A stretch of 64,000 bases of DNA from assembly GCF_001315105.1 (NCBI RefSeq), contig NZ_BAZR01000018.1:36838-100837 (forward strand), given 5' to 3'. The notes under the pieces were generated by a model. The model had not been told where the DNA came from and ran no database searches. It saw only the letters and a list, made by a program, of their open reading frames with translations. Made by a program: the position numbers and the translations under genes. Below are positions 55,444-63,462 of the stretch, piece after piece (position 1 is the first letter of the stretch; each line of letters starts with the position of its first letter). The DNA comes from Paenibacillus sp. JCM 10914 (GTDB lineage Bacteria; Bacillota; Bacilli; Paenibacillales; Paenibacillaceae).

Positions 55444-56583
55444 TCAGGACTTGGCTACAGGGATTTGACTATTGGCGATCATTTCACCGAATGGGGAAAT
55501 GAACGAGGGTTCCTTATCTTTGCTTAACTTGTCATGAAGCGGCAGCTTCGGAAACAGCAGTTCAGCCGTACGGTATGCTTCTTCGAGATGCGGATAACCC
55601 GAGAGGATAAACGTTTCAATGCCAATGTCAGCATATTCGCGCATCCGTTCCGCTACGATGTCCGGCGATCCCACAAGAGCCGTTCCCGCACCGCCGCGTA
55701 CAAGGCCCACGCCCGCCCATAAATTCGGACTGACCTCCAGCTTGGACCGATCTCCGTTATGCAATTGGGACATCCGTCTCTGTCCTTCGGAGTCCATACG
55801 TGCAAAGACGGATTGTGCCGAGCGGATCGTCTCGTCATCCAGGTGCTGGATCAGCTCGTTCGCCGCCTGCCAAGCTTCTTCCTCTGTCGGCCGTACGATG
55901 ACATGAAGTCGAATGCCAAAACGCAGCGTGCGCCCTTTGCTGGCAGCGGCTTCGCGCATGCGGGCGATCTTCTCTGCAACCTGATCGGGCGGTTCGCCCC
56001 AGGTAAGATAGACGTCGACATGTTCGGCCGCCACTTCAATCGCCGCATCTGACGAGCCGCCGAAGTACAGTGGCGGGTAAGGCTTCTGCGCGGTCGGATA
56101 GAGGACTTTGCCACCGTCTACCCTAAGATGGCCGCCATCAAAATGGACTTCTTCGCCCTGAAGCTCCCTGCGCCATACTTCAAGGAACTCTCCGGTCAGC
56201 GCATACCGATCGTCGTGGCTGAGGAACACGCCATCTCCGGCAAGCTCCGACGGATCACCTCCGGCGACGACATTGATGAGCAGCCGCCCTTCCGAGAACC
56301 GATCCAGCGTGGCGCTCATGCGTGCCGCGAGTGTAGGCTGCATGAGCCCAGGACGCACAGCCACCAGAAACTTGAGGTTTTTCGTTACCGGCACGAGTGT
56401 TGAAGCCACCACCCAGGCATCCTCGCACGATTTACCTGTCGGGAGCAATACTCCACTGAAACCAAGCTCGTCTGCCGCGACCGCAATTTGCTTGCAATAC
56501 GCATAATTTACGGCTCGGGCCCCTTCACGCGTCCCCAAATATCTACCGTCGCCATGGGTAGGAATGAACCAGAAAATTTCCAT
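55444..56583 (-). CDS. ssuD: FMNH2-dependent alkanesulfonate monooxygenase SsuD
   Basis: 379 aa. It matches SsuD throughout: EIFWFIPTHGDGRYLGT, FLVAVRPGLMQPTLAARM, LLINVVAGGDPSELAGDG, SHDDRYALTGEFLEVWRREL, and the C-terminal GSPDIVAERMREYADIGIET. It releases sulfite from alkanesulfonates. No SsuE reductase is in the cluster, so FMNH2 must come from elsewhere. Confidence 0.93.
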   Translation of the reverse strand: MEIFWFIPTHGDGRYLGTREGARAVNYAYCKQIAVAADELGFSGVLLPTGKSCEDAWVVASTLVPVTKNLKFLVAVRPGLMQPTLAARMSATLDRFSEGRLLINVVAGGDPSELAGDGVFLSHDDRYALTGEFLEVWRRELQGEEVHFDGGHLRVDGGKVLYPTAQKPYPPLYFGGSSDAAIEVAAEHVDVYLTWGEPPDQVAEKIARMREAAASKGRTLRFGIRLHVIVRPTEEEAWQAANELIQHLDDETIRSAQSVFARMDSEGQRRMSQLHNGDRSKLEVSPNLWAGVGLVRGGAGTALVGSPDIVAERMREYADIGIETFILSGYPHLEEAYRTAELLFPKLPLHDKLSKDKEPSFISPFGEMIANSQIPVAKS

Positions 56584-56623
56584 GATACCGTTTCCTTTCT
56601 TTGATATATTTTGAATGTAGCAG

Positions 56624-58090
56624 TTACGGATTTGAATGCAGGCTTGAAACGCCGCGCATGCTAGCTTCCTTCAACAATTTCCAAATCGGATCAGTTAGCA
56701 GCTCCTTATCTCTGTTCAAGTATTGATTGGCATAGGCCCGCACTGGATCGCCAGCATAGAAACGTTCATAGAGCTCATGTCGCGAACCGAACGGACTGCC
56801 GAGCAAATCCCAGGCCAGCTTGAACAGTTGGACCTTCTTTTCGGCGCTAACCGATGAGCCTTCAAAGTATAGATGCATCTGCTTGGATATCGGCCCGTAA
56901 AAGTCCTCCATACTTGAAGGGGTTTGGACAAAACCGCCGCCGCCAACCTGCTGCAAAATTTCAATCGCTCGCGGATAATACTTCGTCCCGATGTTACGTG
57001 CCGAATCAATATATGACAGTTTGGGTGCGTATACACCGGACTCATCGATCTGCCCTTCGATCTCTGATGCCAGAATTAGTCCCTTCATGACGTCGATCTG
57101 GGTCAACAGCTCTCCGAGTTTCTCTTGAACGTGCAGAAAACCGTCTACTTTAATCGCATCCGCCACGGCGAACGTAATTCCCGTAATAAACTCCAGCTTC
57201 GCTACGTAACGAACCACATTTTGATGAAATGCAAGCGCGTTGGCCGTTTTGTTCTCTCTTAATGCCAACACTTTGGCGGGATCACCATACAGCAGCACAC
57301 GTTCCCAAGGCACGAGAACGTCGTCGAGGAAAAGAACGGCATCCATCTCTTCATAATTTGCGCTTAGAATGTGATCCTGACCGCGGGCATCGGCAAACGA
57401 TTCCCGACAGACAATATGAAGCCCCGGCGAGTTAGCGGGAACAATCAAGACATGAGCATGTTTCTTATTGCGGCTTTCAAATTTCAAAAAAGAAGAAATG
57501 ATGAAATCATGCGTATAAGGAGCTCCAGTCGCGATCATCTTCGCTCCCCGGACAATGATGCCCTCACTCGTTTCTTTCACGACATGGAGAAAGCGTTCTG
57601 CGATTCTGGCATCATCCAAACCCTGTGAACGATCAATCTGAGGATCAATGATGGCGGTAGTCAAGAACAAATCGTTATCACGGGCTTGCTCGTAATAAGT
57701 GGAAATCTTCTTGTCGAAATCCGGATCCAATCGTGATAGTTGATGTCGGGCAGCATACCAGCCCGTCACCATGGAGCGAGCATAATCCGAGAGTCGGCTC
57801 ATCATACCAAACGTCGACTTGGACCAGTAGGCGAATGAAGCACTCCGCCGTTGCAAGTCTTCGAGACTGCGTGGAACAAGAAACGAGCTATGCGAGAACC
57901 GATCGCTATGATTCGGTTGAAATCCTACGATTTCCCTTGTAGCCGGTTCATCCAGTTGATTAAATAAACCGCGTATCGTTTCCAGAGTGCCTGTAAATGC
58001 AGGATGCTTCGGAAGCTCTGTAATTTTTTTCCCTTCCAACCATACGGATCTTCCGTCATTCAAACTATGCAGAAACTGATCACCTCGCAT
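56624..58090 (-). CDS. HpaB-type FAD-dependent aromatic hydroxylase
   Basis: 488 aa. Similar over its length to the oxygenase component of 4-hydroxyphenylacetate 3-monooxygenase: RGDQFLHSLNDGRSVWLEGK, RSMVTGWYAARHQL, GIIVRGAKMIATGAPYTHDF, VPWERVLLYGDP, YFEGSSVSAEKKVQLFKLAW. It uses reduced FAD delivered by a separate reductase. First gene of the minus-strand organosulfur cluster; its presence suggests that aromatic sulfur compounds or phenols are among the substrates. Confidence 0.9.
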   Translation of the reverse strand: MRGDQFLHSLNDGRSVWLEGKKITELPKHPAFTGTLETIRGLFNQLDEPATREIVGFQPNHSDRFSHSSFLVPRSLEDLQRRSASFAYWSKSTFGMMSRLSDYARSMVTGWYAARHQLSRLDPDFDKKISTYYEQARDNDLFLTTAIIDPQIDRSQGLDDARIAERFLHVVKETSEGIIVRGAKMIATGAPYTHDFIISSFLKFESRNKKHAHVLIVPANSPGLHIVCRESFADARGQDHILSANYEEMDAVLFLDDVLVPWERVLLYGDPAKVLALRENKTANALAFHQNVVRYVAKLEFITGITFAVADAIKVDGFLHVQEKLGELLTQIDVMKGLILASEIEGQIDESGVYAPKLSYIDSARNIGTKYYPRAIEILQQVGGGGFVQTPSSMEDFYGPISKQMHLYFEGSSVSAEKKVQLFKLAWDLLGSPFGSRHELYERFYAGDPVRAYANQYLNRDKELLTDPIWKLLKEASMRGVSSLHSNP

Positions 58091-58380
58091 GCAAACAAAA
58101 AACCTCCTTTAAACCATTTTCCATTAACCCTATTGAAGAAGTTGGAATTGTTCTTTATTATAGCTAGTAACTTATGTAACACAACAAACAAAATACGCGA
58201 AAATGACGTTTATCTAACACGAACCCCTTGATGGATTCGTTATTATGGAAATAATCCTATATCTGGACTTCAACTGTTTACTTAACTTTCAGCTCTCGAA
58301 TCGAATTCGTATCGCTTTTTATGTTGCTTAAACAACAAATGATAATCATTTGTTGCATTCAAAAAAATGGGAGTGATTAT
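58091..58380. promoter_or_regulatory. Divergent promoter region of the HpaB cluster and tetR-type gene
   Basis: Toward hpaB-like: TTGTGT (minus), 16 bases, TATAAT near 58160, and an AAAGGAGG ribosome-binding site. Toward the TetR gene, a 23-base palindrome at 58333-58355 (listed separately). A CGAACCCC..GGATTCG hairpin lies near 58220-58240. Confidence 0.5.
58333..58355. promoter_or_regulatory. Perfect palindrome upstream of tetR-type gene
   Basis: CAACAAATGA-taa-TCATTTGTTG, 25 bases before the TetR start. Candidate TetR operator; the ATGATAATCAT core also resembles a Fur/Zur-type box. Confidence 0.55.
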
Positions 58381-59007
58381 ATGAAGAGCTTGTCCTTAAC
58401 GGATCGCCGCATTGTGCGCACACGCCAAATTATTACCAACGCTTATTTGGAATTACTGAAGGAGAAAAAAAACGAGGACATCATCATCAAGGATATTACG
58501 GAACGCGCCAACGTCAACCGCTCTACCTTCTACTCGCATTACAAGGACAAATATGATTTACTGGACAAAATCACGACCGAAACACTAACCGCTCTTACAC
58601 AGGAAATGAATGGTTTGCCACTCGATATTCGCCAGCATAACGAGTCGGCAACAGATGTCGTCGATCCGTATTTTGTCGTGTTTTTTAACCATATAGCGAA
58701 GCATGAAACATTTTATCGCATTATGTTCTTTATCGATCCATCCGGAAATTTCTCCGATACCATGCTGGCCGAAATCCGTTCGATTTTTTACATTCGGGTA
58801 GCGGGCATTAGTAAAGAGAAGAAACTTTCGGTGCCACTGAGTATCTTGCTGGATTATTTGTGCTCATCTTTGTACGGCGTAAGCAAGCGATGGCTGGAGC
58901 AAAATTTGACCTATTCCTCCAACCATATGGCGCTGCAAATGACCCGTTTGTCAAATTTGGGCGTATACGGTGCCATGGGTTTGCAGGAAGCCGACGGTCT
59001 AACATAA
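58381..59007 (+). CDS. TetR-family regulator divergent from the organosulfur cluster
   Basis: 208 aa from ATG 58381 (GGGAGTGATTAT). N-terminal helix-turn-helix (TRQIITNAYLELLKEKKNED, DITERANVNRSTFYSHYKDK) and a TetR_C_7-like C-terminal domain common in Bacillales. Divergence from the hpaB-like gene with a palindrome between them suggests control of the cluster. Confidence 0.85.
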   Translation: MKSLSLTDRRIVRTRQIITNAYLELLKEKKNEDIIIKDITERANVNRSTFYSHYKDKYDLLDKITTETLTALTQEMNGLPLDIRQHNESATDVVDPYFVVFFNHIAKHETFYRIMFFIDPSGNFSDTMLAEIRSIFYIRVAGISKEKKLSVPLSILLDYLCSSLYGVSKRWLEQNLTYSSNHMALQMTRLSNLGVYGAMGLQEADGLT

Positions 59008-59096
59008 GTTAAATCAAATCCTGAGCGGATGATTTAACTCTGATATAAATAGGAGGTTTAATGAAAGTTTACATAATCATTATTATGACGTATCAA

Positions 59097-59137
59097 AAAG
59101 GCATCTCATAAGATCTAGGATCTTTGAGACGCCTTCA
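59097..59137 (-). terminator. Terminator of the saccharopine-dehydrogenase-like gene
   Basis: AAGGCnTCTCA..AGATC / GATCT..TGAGAnGCCTT long hairpin with a T-run on the minus strand, 25 bases after the stop. Confidence 0.75.
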
Positions 59138-59161
59138 TGAAATCGTACATTGCATGGTTCA

Positions 59162-60232
59162 CTACTCTATGTCATGAAGAGTTTCTTCCACCAATATCGT
59201 GTTGGAATTTATAACAGTTGTAACCTCACTTATATTCGTAACTTCAAAAGGAGTTAGCGCCCCTTTTATTTTTTTATTTAATATTATTTTTGTTAATGCT
59301 GCAGTTACCATAGCTGTTGTCTGATAATCAGAATCTGTACGCAGAGATAAATATTTTACAACCTCACGATTCTCCATCATCCCTTTTACCTCAACAGTTA
59401 AAAAAGCGTACTCATCTTTATGAGCATTATGTATCATCAATTTGGATAAAACACCTTTGTTTAACTTGTCGATCTTCTTCGTAAGACCAACTTGTCTTAA
59501 TATGGATACGAGTGTATTGAAAGAGCTCGAATTCCAGGCGGTCCAATAGTTTAAACGTTTTGTTGAAATTATGTCGTTGAGCAGGCTTTTCTCAGCGTGG
59601 TCTATAAGCCTTACTTCCTTCTCCCTCAAATGATCTAGAAAATACATTTTTCTTTTTTCTGTAAAGCCAGATATGTCATTGTTTTTATAATACACGTTAA
59701 AGTCTATAATCTTCATCTTATCCAGGATCCCAGATATGCCTGCTGTAGCATTCGTATTTTGCAACAATGCCACGTTGACTTCTGTTACTTCTTCAAACTT
59801 TAAAACAGCTTCTTTTACCATAAGACCCGATAATCCAGGAAAAAAACCAGCCATGACAACAGAGGCTGTATTATTGATCTTAGCACTTTGATCTAACTGT
59901 TTAACTTCCTTTACAAAATCATAGAATGGCGTAACATCTATACATAAAATGCCACGCTTTATGCAGATACGCTGTATAAGCGGCGTCCTCTGCTTCACAA
60001 CGACGACGACCACATCAATTTCCTTAATACTAGTTTCCACGCTTTCTTGATCATTTATATCTACATGTTGAAATTTAACTTCACTGTTCAAAGAGTTTGC
60101 TAATTCTTCCCCTCTTTCAGTTCGATAGTCGGTTACTATTAGCTCTATATGATTTTTATATATTCTTAATAACTCATGGCAAATCAACTTGCCAAGGACA
60201 CCCGATGCCCCCACAACCATAATTTTTGTCAT
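59162..60232 (-). CDS. Saccharopine-dehydrogenase-like NAD(P)-binding protein
   Basis: 356 aa. N-terminal Rossmann motif (KIMVVGASGVLGKLICHELL), DVVVVVVKQRTPLIQRICIK and a C-terminal domain of the saccharopine dehydrogenase/trans-acting enoyl reductase type (ASVVMAGFFPGLSGLMVKEA). Substrate unknown; lysine synthesis is not implied. AT-rich compared with the sulfur cluster. Divergent from a TetR/membrane-protein pair. Confidence 0.75.
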   Translation of the reverse strand: MTKIMVVGASGVLGKLICHELLRIYKNHIELIVTDYRTERGEELANSLNSEVKFQHVDINDQESVETSIKEIDVVVVVVKQRTPLIQRICIKRGILCIDVTPFYDFVKEVKQLDQSAKINNTASVVMAGFFPGLSGLMVKEAVLKFEEVTEVNVALLQNTNATAGISGILDKMKIIDFNVYYKNNDISGFTEKRKMYFLDHLREKEVRLIDHAEKSLLNDIISTKRLNYWTAWNSSSFNTLVSILRQVGLTKKIDKLNKGVLSKLMIHNAHKDEYAFLTVEVKGMMENREVVKYLSLRTDSDYQTTAMVTAALTKIILNKKIKGALTPFEVTNISEVTTVINSNTILVEETLHDIE

Positions 60233-60368
60233 TAGTTAAGTCCTCCCTTACAACTCTCTAAATACTAGCATTTAATTATCTTTTGACACAATCAACTGTT
60301 GTGAGCATTCATTCCACCCCATACCGTACAAACAACTTGACAAGTAGAGTTGTATCATTTAGATTACG

Positions 60369-60388
60369 AGTTAGTTGTTTAACTAACT
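60369..60388. promoter_or_regulatory. TetR-type operator in the divergent region
   Basis: Perfect dyad AGTTAGTT-gttt-AACTAACT 22 bases before the TetR start codon. A second dyad ACAACT-N10-AGTTGT lies at 60332-60353. Confidence 0.55.
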
Positions 60389-60409
60389 TACTTTAGAGGT
60401 GTGGGAATT

Positions 60410-60982
60410 ATGGCGAAGCCAAATGTAATTACTAAGGAAGAACTACTTGAAGCTGCTCAACAGTGCCTTGCCGATAAGGGAATTGATAAAACAACACTTA
60501 AAGCAGTCGCAGAAAGGGCAAATGTAAGCCAAGGAACGGTTTTTTATCATTTTCGAACAAAGGAACAATTGATGTTTGAGTTAGTTCAGAGCTTGTGTGA
60601 CGCCTCATGGAAATCACTTCAAAAAGACGATAAGACAATTGAAGTAGCATTACATAATGCCAAAGAAAGATGCGATTATCATTCTACGTATCATCGATTA
60701 TTTTATTCTTCTTTAGCTGTAAGTCTTCAAACACAAGCAAATCGTCTACAAATGGGTTCGATGATTCAGAAAGAAAATGAGTATCTGACTGAAATTCTTA
60801 CCTCCCGCTGGGGCGAGTCACCATTAATCGAGGTATCCATGGATCATTGGGGTATCATGATTAATGCGTTAATAGATGGGTTAGCAGTTCAAGCTTTGCT
60901 TGATGAAGAGTTCCCGAAAGAAGACATATTCAAGTCACTACAATTGCTTCTTGAATTCATTACCAAGGATGTGGATAAATGA
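60410..60982 (+). CDS. TetR-family regulator
   Basis: 190 aa from ATG 60410 (AGAGGTG upstream). Helix-turn-helix TKEELLEAAQQCLADKGIDK, LKAVAERANVSQGTVFYHFR; variable C-terminal domain. Its stop overlaps the membrane-protein start (ATGA), so they form an operon; autoregulated from the dyad upstream and possibly controlling the divergent dehydrogenase. Confidence 0.87.
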   Translation: MAKPNVITKEELLEAAQQCLADKGIDKTTLKAVAERANVSQGTVFYHFRTKEQLMFELVQSLCDASWKSLQKDDKTIEVALHNAKERCDYHSTYHRLFYSSLAVSLQTQANRLQMGSMIQKENEYLTEILTSRWGESPLIEVSMDHWGIMINALIDGLAVQALLDEEFPKEDIFKSLQLLLEFITKDVDK

Positions 60983-61386
60983 AGATCAGCCTGACAGAAA
61001 GACAGCGCATCGTTTATTCTCTCTTGTGGGGATTTCTCCTCTGGTTGGTAGCAACATTGATCTTTCATTTTTGGGGCAACTGGTTGATTGATGTTAGAAA
61101 CATCTGGAGAACCGCCATAAGTTTTATTATCGCCGTACCGTTAATTTATGGATGTGTTACTTTTTTGTTTTCTTTACTTGATGTGCCAACATCAGAACGT
61201 TCTCGACTATCTATCTTTATTGCATTGCCTGGCATGCTTCTGGACATCTTCTCGTTGCTCTTCCACTCTGTGGTATTCTCAGTCATATCCGAGCAGAGCA
61301 TTCCCGTTTTGGCGGCATGGTTATTTTGGGCGTATGGCTTAATATTTGTAACAGGCTTGAAACCGGTTGTTGATACAACGAAGTGA
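60979..61386 (+). CDS. DUF5367-like four-helix membrane protein
   Basis: 135 aa with four hydrophobic segments (LLWGFLLWLVATLIFHFWG; ISFIIAVPLIYGCVTFLFSL; IALPGMLLDIFSLLFHSVVF; AAWLFWAYGLIFVTGL) and few charged residues. Resembles DUF5367 proteins. Translationally coupled to the upstream TetR gene (4-base overlap), which suggests a TetR-controlled membrane function. Confidence 0.7.
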   Translation: MKISLTERQRIVYSLLWGFLLWLVATLIFHFWGNWLIDVRNIWRTAISFIIAVPLIYGCVTFLFSLLDVPTSERSRLSIFIALPGMLLDIFSLLFHSVVFSVISEQSIPVLAAWLFWAYGLIFVTGLKPVVDTTK

Positions 61387-61436
61387 GTGTCCCCGAAGGA
61401 TGGGGTGTCTTGTTGCTTTTCTCCACAGGAGAAACA

Positions 61437-61745
61437 TCACCCTTCCACGATATCTGCCCGAAAATCAGTTGCAATTTCGATCATGAGCGGGATGAGTTCT
61501 TGATGGGATACGGCTACATACAACTCCCCCATATAGTGTCTGAATGGAATAAATGCTTCTCCATGGTTCCATATAAAGAAATCCCCTTCTATAGACATGG
61601 TGCTCTCTTCCCCTTTCACAGTCAGCACCGTCTGATAAGTAAAATCAGCTTTGGAAGAAAAATAAACGTGGCACTCTTCCAATGAGATTTCTTGAGCACT
61701 CGCGTCTGGTTGCATGGATCTTGTAATTCGAAAACGTTGATTCAT
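61437..61745 (-). CDS. Uncharacterised small protein
   Basis: 102 aa from ATG 61745 (GGAGGATATTT). Beta-rich, acidic (EISLEECHVYFSSKADFTYQ, GDFFIWNHGEAFIPFRHYMG). No family recognised, but the ribosome-binding site is strong. Confidence 0.6.
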   Translation of the reverse strand: MNQRFRITRSMQPDASAQEISLEECHVYFSSKADFTYQTVLTVKGEESTMSIEGDFFIWNHGEAFIPFRHYMGELYVAVSHQELIPLMIEIATDFRADIVEG

Positions 61746-61873
61746 AAATATCCTCCAAAAAAATATTGATCTTATAGCTGCTTCATTTATGCCAGTGTAC
61801 CACACAAGTGAGAGGGATATATCAGCGGTGAAATAACTAGAGGAGGGAATATGTGATCCTATAAGAAAAACAA

Positions 61874-61912
61874 AAATCGGCCCTTTCGCAACATGCGCAC
61901 CGTGGCCGATTT
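61874..61912 (-). terminator. Terminator of map
   Basis: AAATCGGCC / GGCCGATTT stem followed by TTGTTTTTC on the minus strand, 30 bases after the map stop. Confidence 0.75.
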
Positions 61913-61941
61913 CAATTGTGACCCTATCAAAAGGAGGTATT

Positions 61942-62688
61942 CTATTGTGCGGTCAATATCATCGGGCCATCCGCGGTAATGGCGATCGTATGCTCGTATT
62001 GTGCGGAAAGCGAGCCGTCAGCGGTTCTGGCGGTCCATCCGTCGGCATCTATCGTCATTAATGCTGTCCCGGCATTTAGCATGGGCTCGATCGTGAACAC
62101 CATCCCTTCCTTCAGGCGGAATCCTTTGCCCGGTTTCCCGACATGGGGATAATTAGGTTCCTCGTGCATCTCCCTTCCTACACCATGACCGAGCAGATCG
62201 CGCACCACCGAGAATCCGTTGCGCTCGGCGTGGGTTTGAACCGCGTGCATCACATCGCCGATCCGGTTGCCGACGACAGCTTTTTCGATGCCAAGATCTA
62301 AGCATTCTTTCGTTACCCGCATCAGATTACGAGCATCTTCCGACACCTCGTCAACCGCATAACACCACGCGGAATCGCCGATCCAGCCATCCGCTTCCGC
62401 GACGATGTCAATGGTGACGATGTCGCCCTCCTTGAGCGGCTTCCGGTTCGGAAAACCATGTGCAATGACATCGTTGACAGACGCACATGTCGCAAACGGA
62501 TAGCCGTTGTAGCCGATCGTATACGCCTTGGCCCCATTCTCCTTCAGGAACCGCACCGCGAACGACTCGATATCGAGCGTCGTGATGCCCGGCCGGATCA
62601 TACCTGCGATGGCTTTATGAAAAGCAGCAACGATTCCGCCAGCTGTTCTCATTTCTTCAATTTCCGCTCTTGATTTCAGGGTGATCAT
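61942..62688 (-). CDS. map: Type I methionine aminopeptidase
   Basis: 248 aa, about the length of the minimal type Ia enzyme. Metal ligands visible in TIDIVAEADGWIGDSAWCYA, LGHGVGREMHEEPNYP, GMVFTIEPML and the C-terminal QYEHTIAI. It removes the initiator methionine. Likely a second, stress-associated copy: it sits in an operon with a TetR gene (start overlaps its stop, ATGA) rather than in the ribosomal-protein region. Confidence 0.92.
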   Translation of the reverse strand: MITLKSRAEIEEMRTAGGIVAAFHKAIAGMIRPGITTLDIESFAVRFLKENGAKAYTIGYNGYPFATCASVNDVIAHGFPNRKPLKEGDIVTIDIVAEADGWIGDSAWCYAVDEVSEDARNLMRVTKECLDLGIEKAVVGNRIGDVMHAVQTHAERNGFSVVRDLLGHGVGREMHEEPNYPHVGKPGKGFRLKEGMVFTIEPMLNAGTALMTIDADGWTARTADGSLSAQYEHTIAITADGPMILTAQ

Positions 62689-63295
62689 TCCATTTCTCTC
62701 TCCTTCAACTGCATGCCTGAAAAAATCATATCGATGATTCCTTCCATATCCATCTCGTCTCGCAGATCGTGGTGAATATTCAAGGTGGTGTAACCGACAA
62801 GCGAGCCGAAGATCAGATTGGCAGTTTTCTCTGGTGTTGTGGATCCGGTTCCTTCACGAATCATGTGTACAACCGGCAAATAAATCCGTTCCTGAAACTC
62901 AGCATACAGCTTATTGAACCGATTGCCCGAAAAGTGGTGGAAATTATCGGATACGGTCTTAAGTAGAATAAAAACGGAAAGATCCTGGGTGCATTGCTGT
63001 AGGAGCAACCTGGCGAACAACTCCGCCTTAAGTAAAGGGTCGTCGTCCCCTGTCAAAGCGGGTTGTACTGCCAATTCCGCTCGATTCAGAGCATCCCACA
63101 GTAAATCCTCTAAGAGCATCTGCTTGTTCTTGTAGTAATGATACACGGTTCCATAGCCTAGCTCTGCCTTCATGCTACATCGCGTATTTCCAATTGAATG
63201 CCCTTCTCCAAATATACTTCCGCTGCCGCTTGCATGATTTGATTCATCCGCATCTCCCGGATCGCGTCATTCTGCTCTTTGGTTCGTGGTGACAT
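62685..63295 (-). CDS. TetR-family regulator (frameshifted in the N-terminus)
   Basis: About 203 aa. ATG 63295 (AAAGGAGGAGCC) gives SPRTKEQNDAIREMRMNQIM and the first TetR helices. The frame breaks near 63178 (GTAGC-ATGAAG): one restored base joins to MKAELGYGTVYHYYKNKQML and the rest. The C-terminus overlaps the map start. It probably controls map or its operon. Confidence 0.8.
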
Positions 63296-63462
63296 GGCTC
63301 CTCCTTTTTTAGACCTGCTCATATGTCAATATAAAATCAATATACATCAATTGGAACTAAGGAGCAAGTGCCTCGACCAATTAGCCACGCATAACGTCCA
63401 TTGCATTCATAGGGGCAGCGCATTAATATTTTAGTTAATACATAATCTAGGAGGCTCATTTC

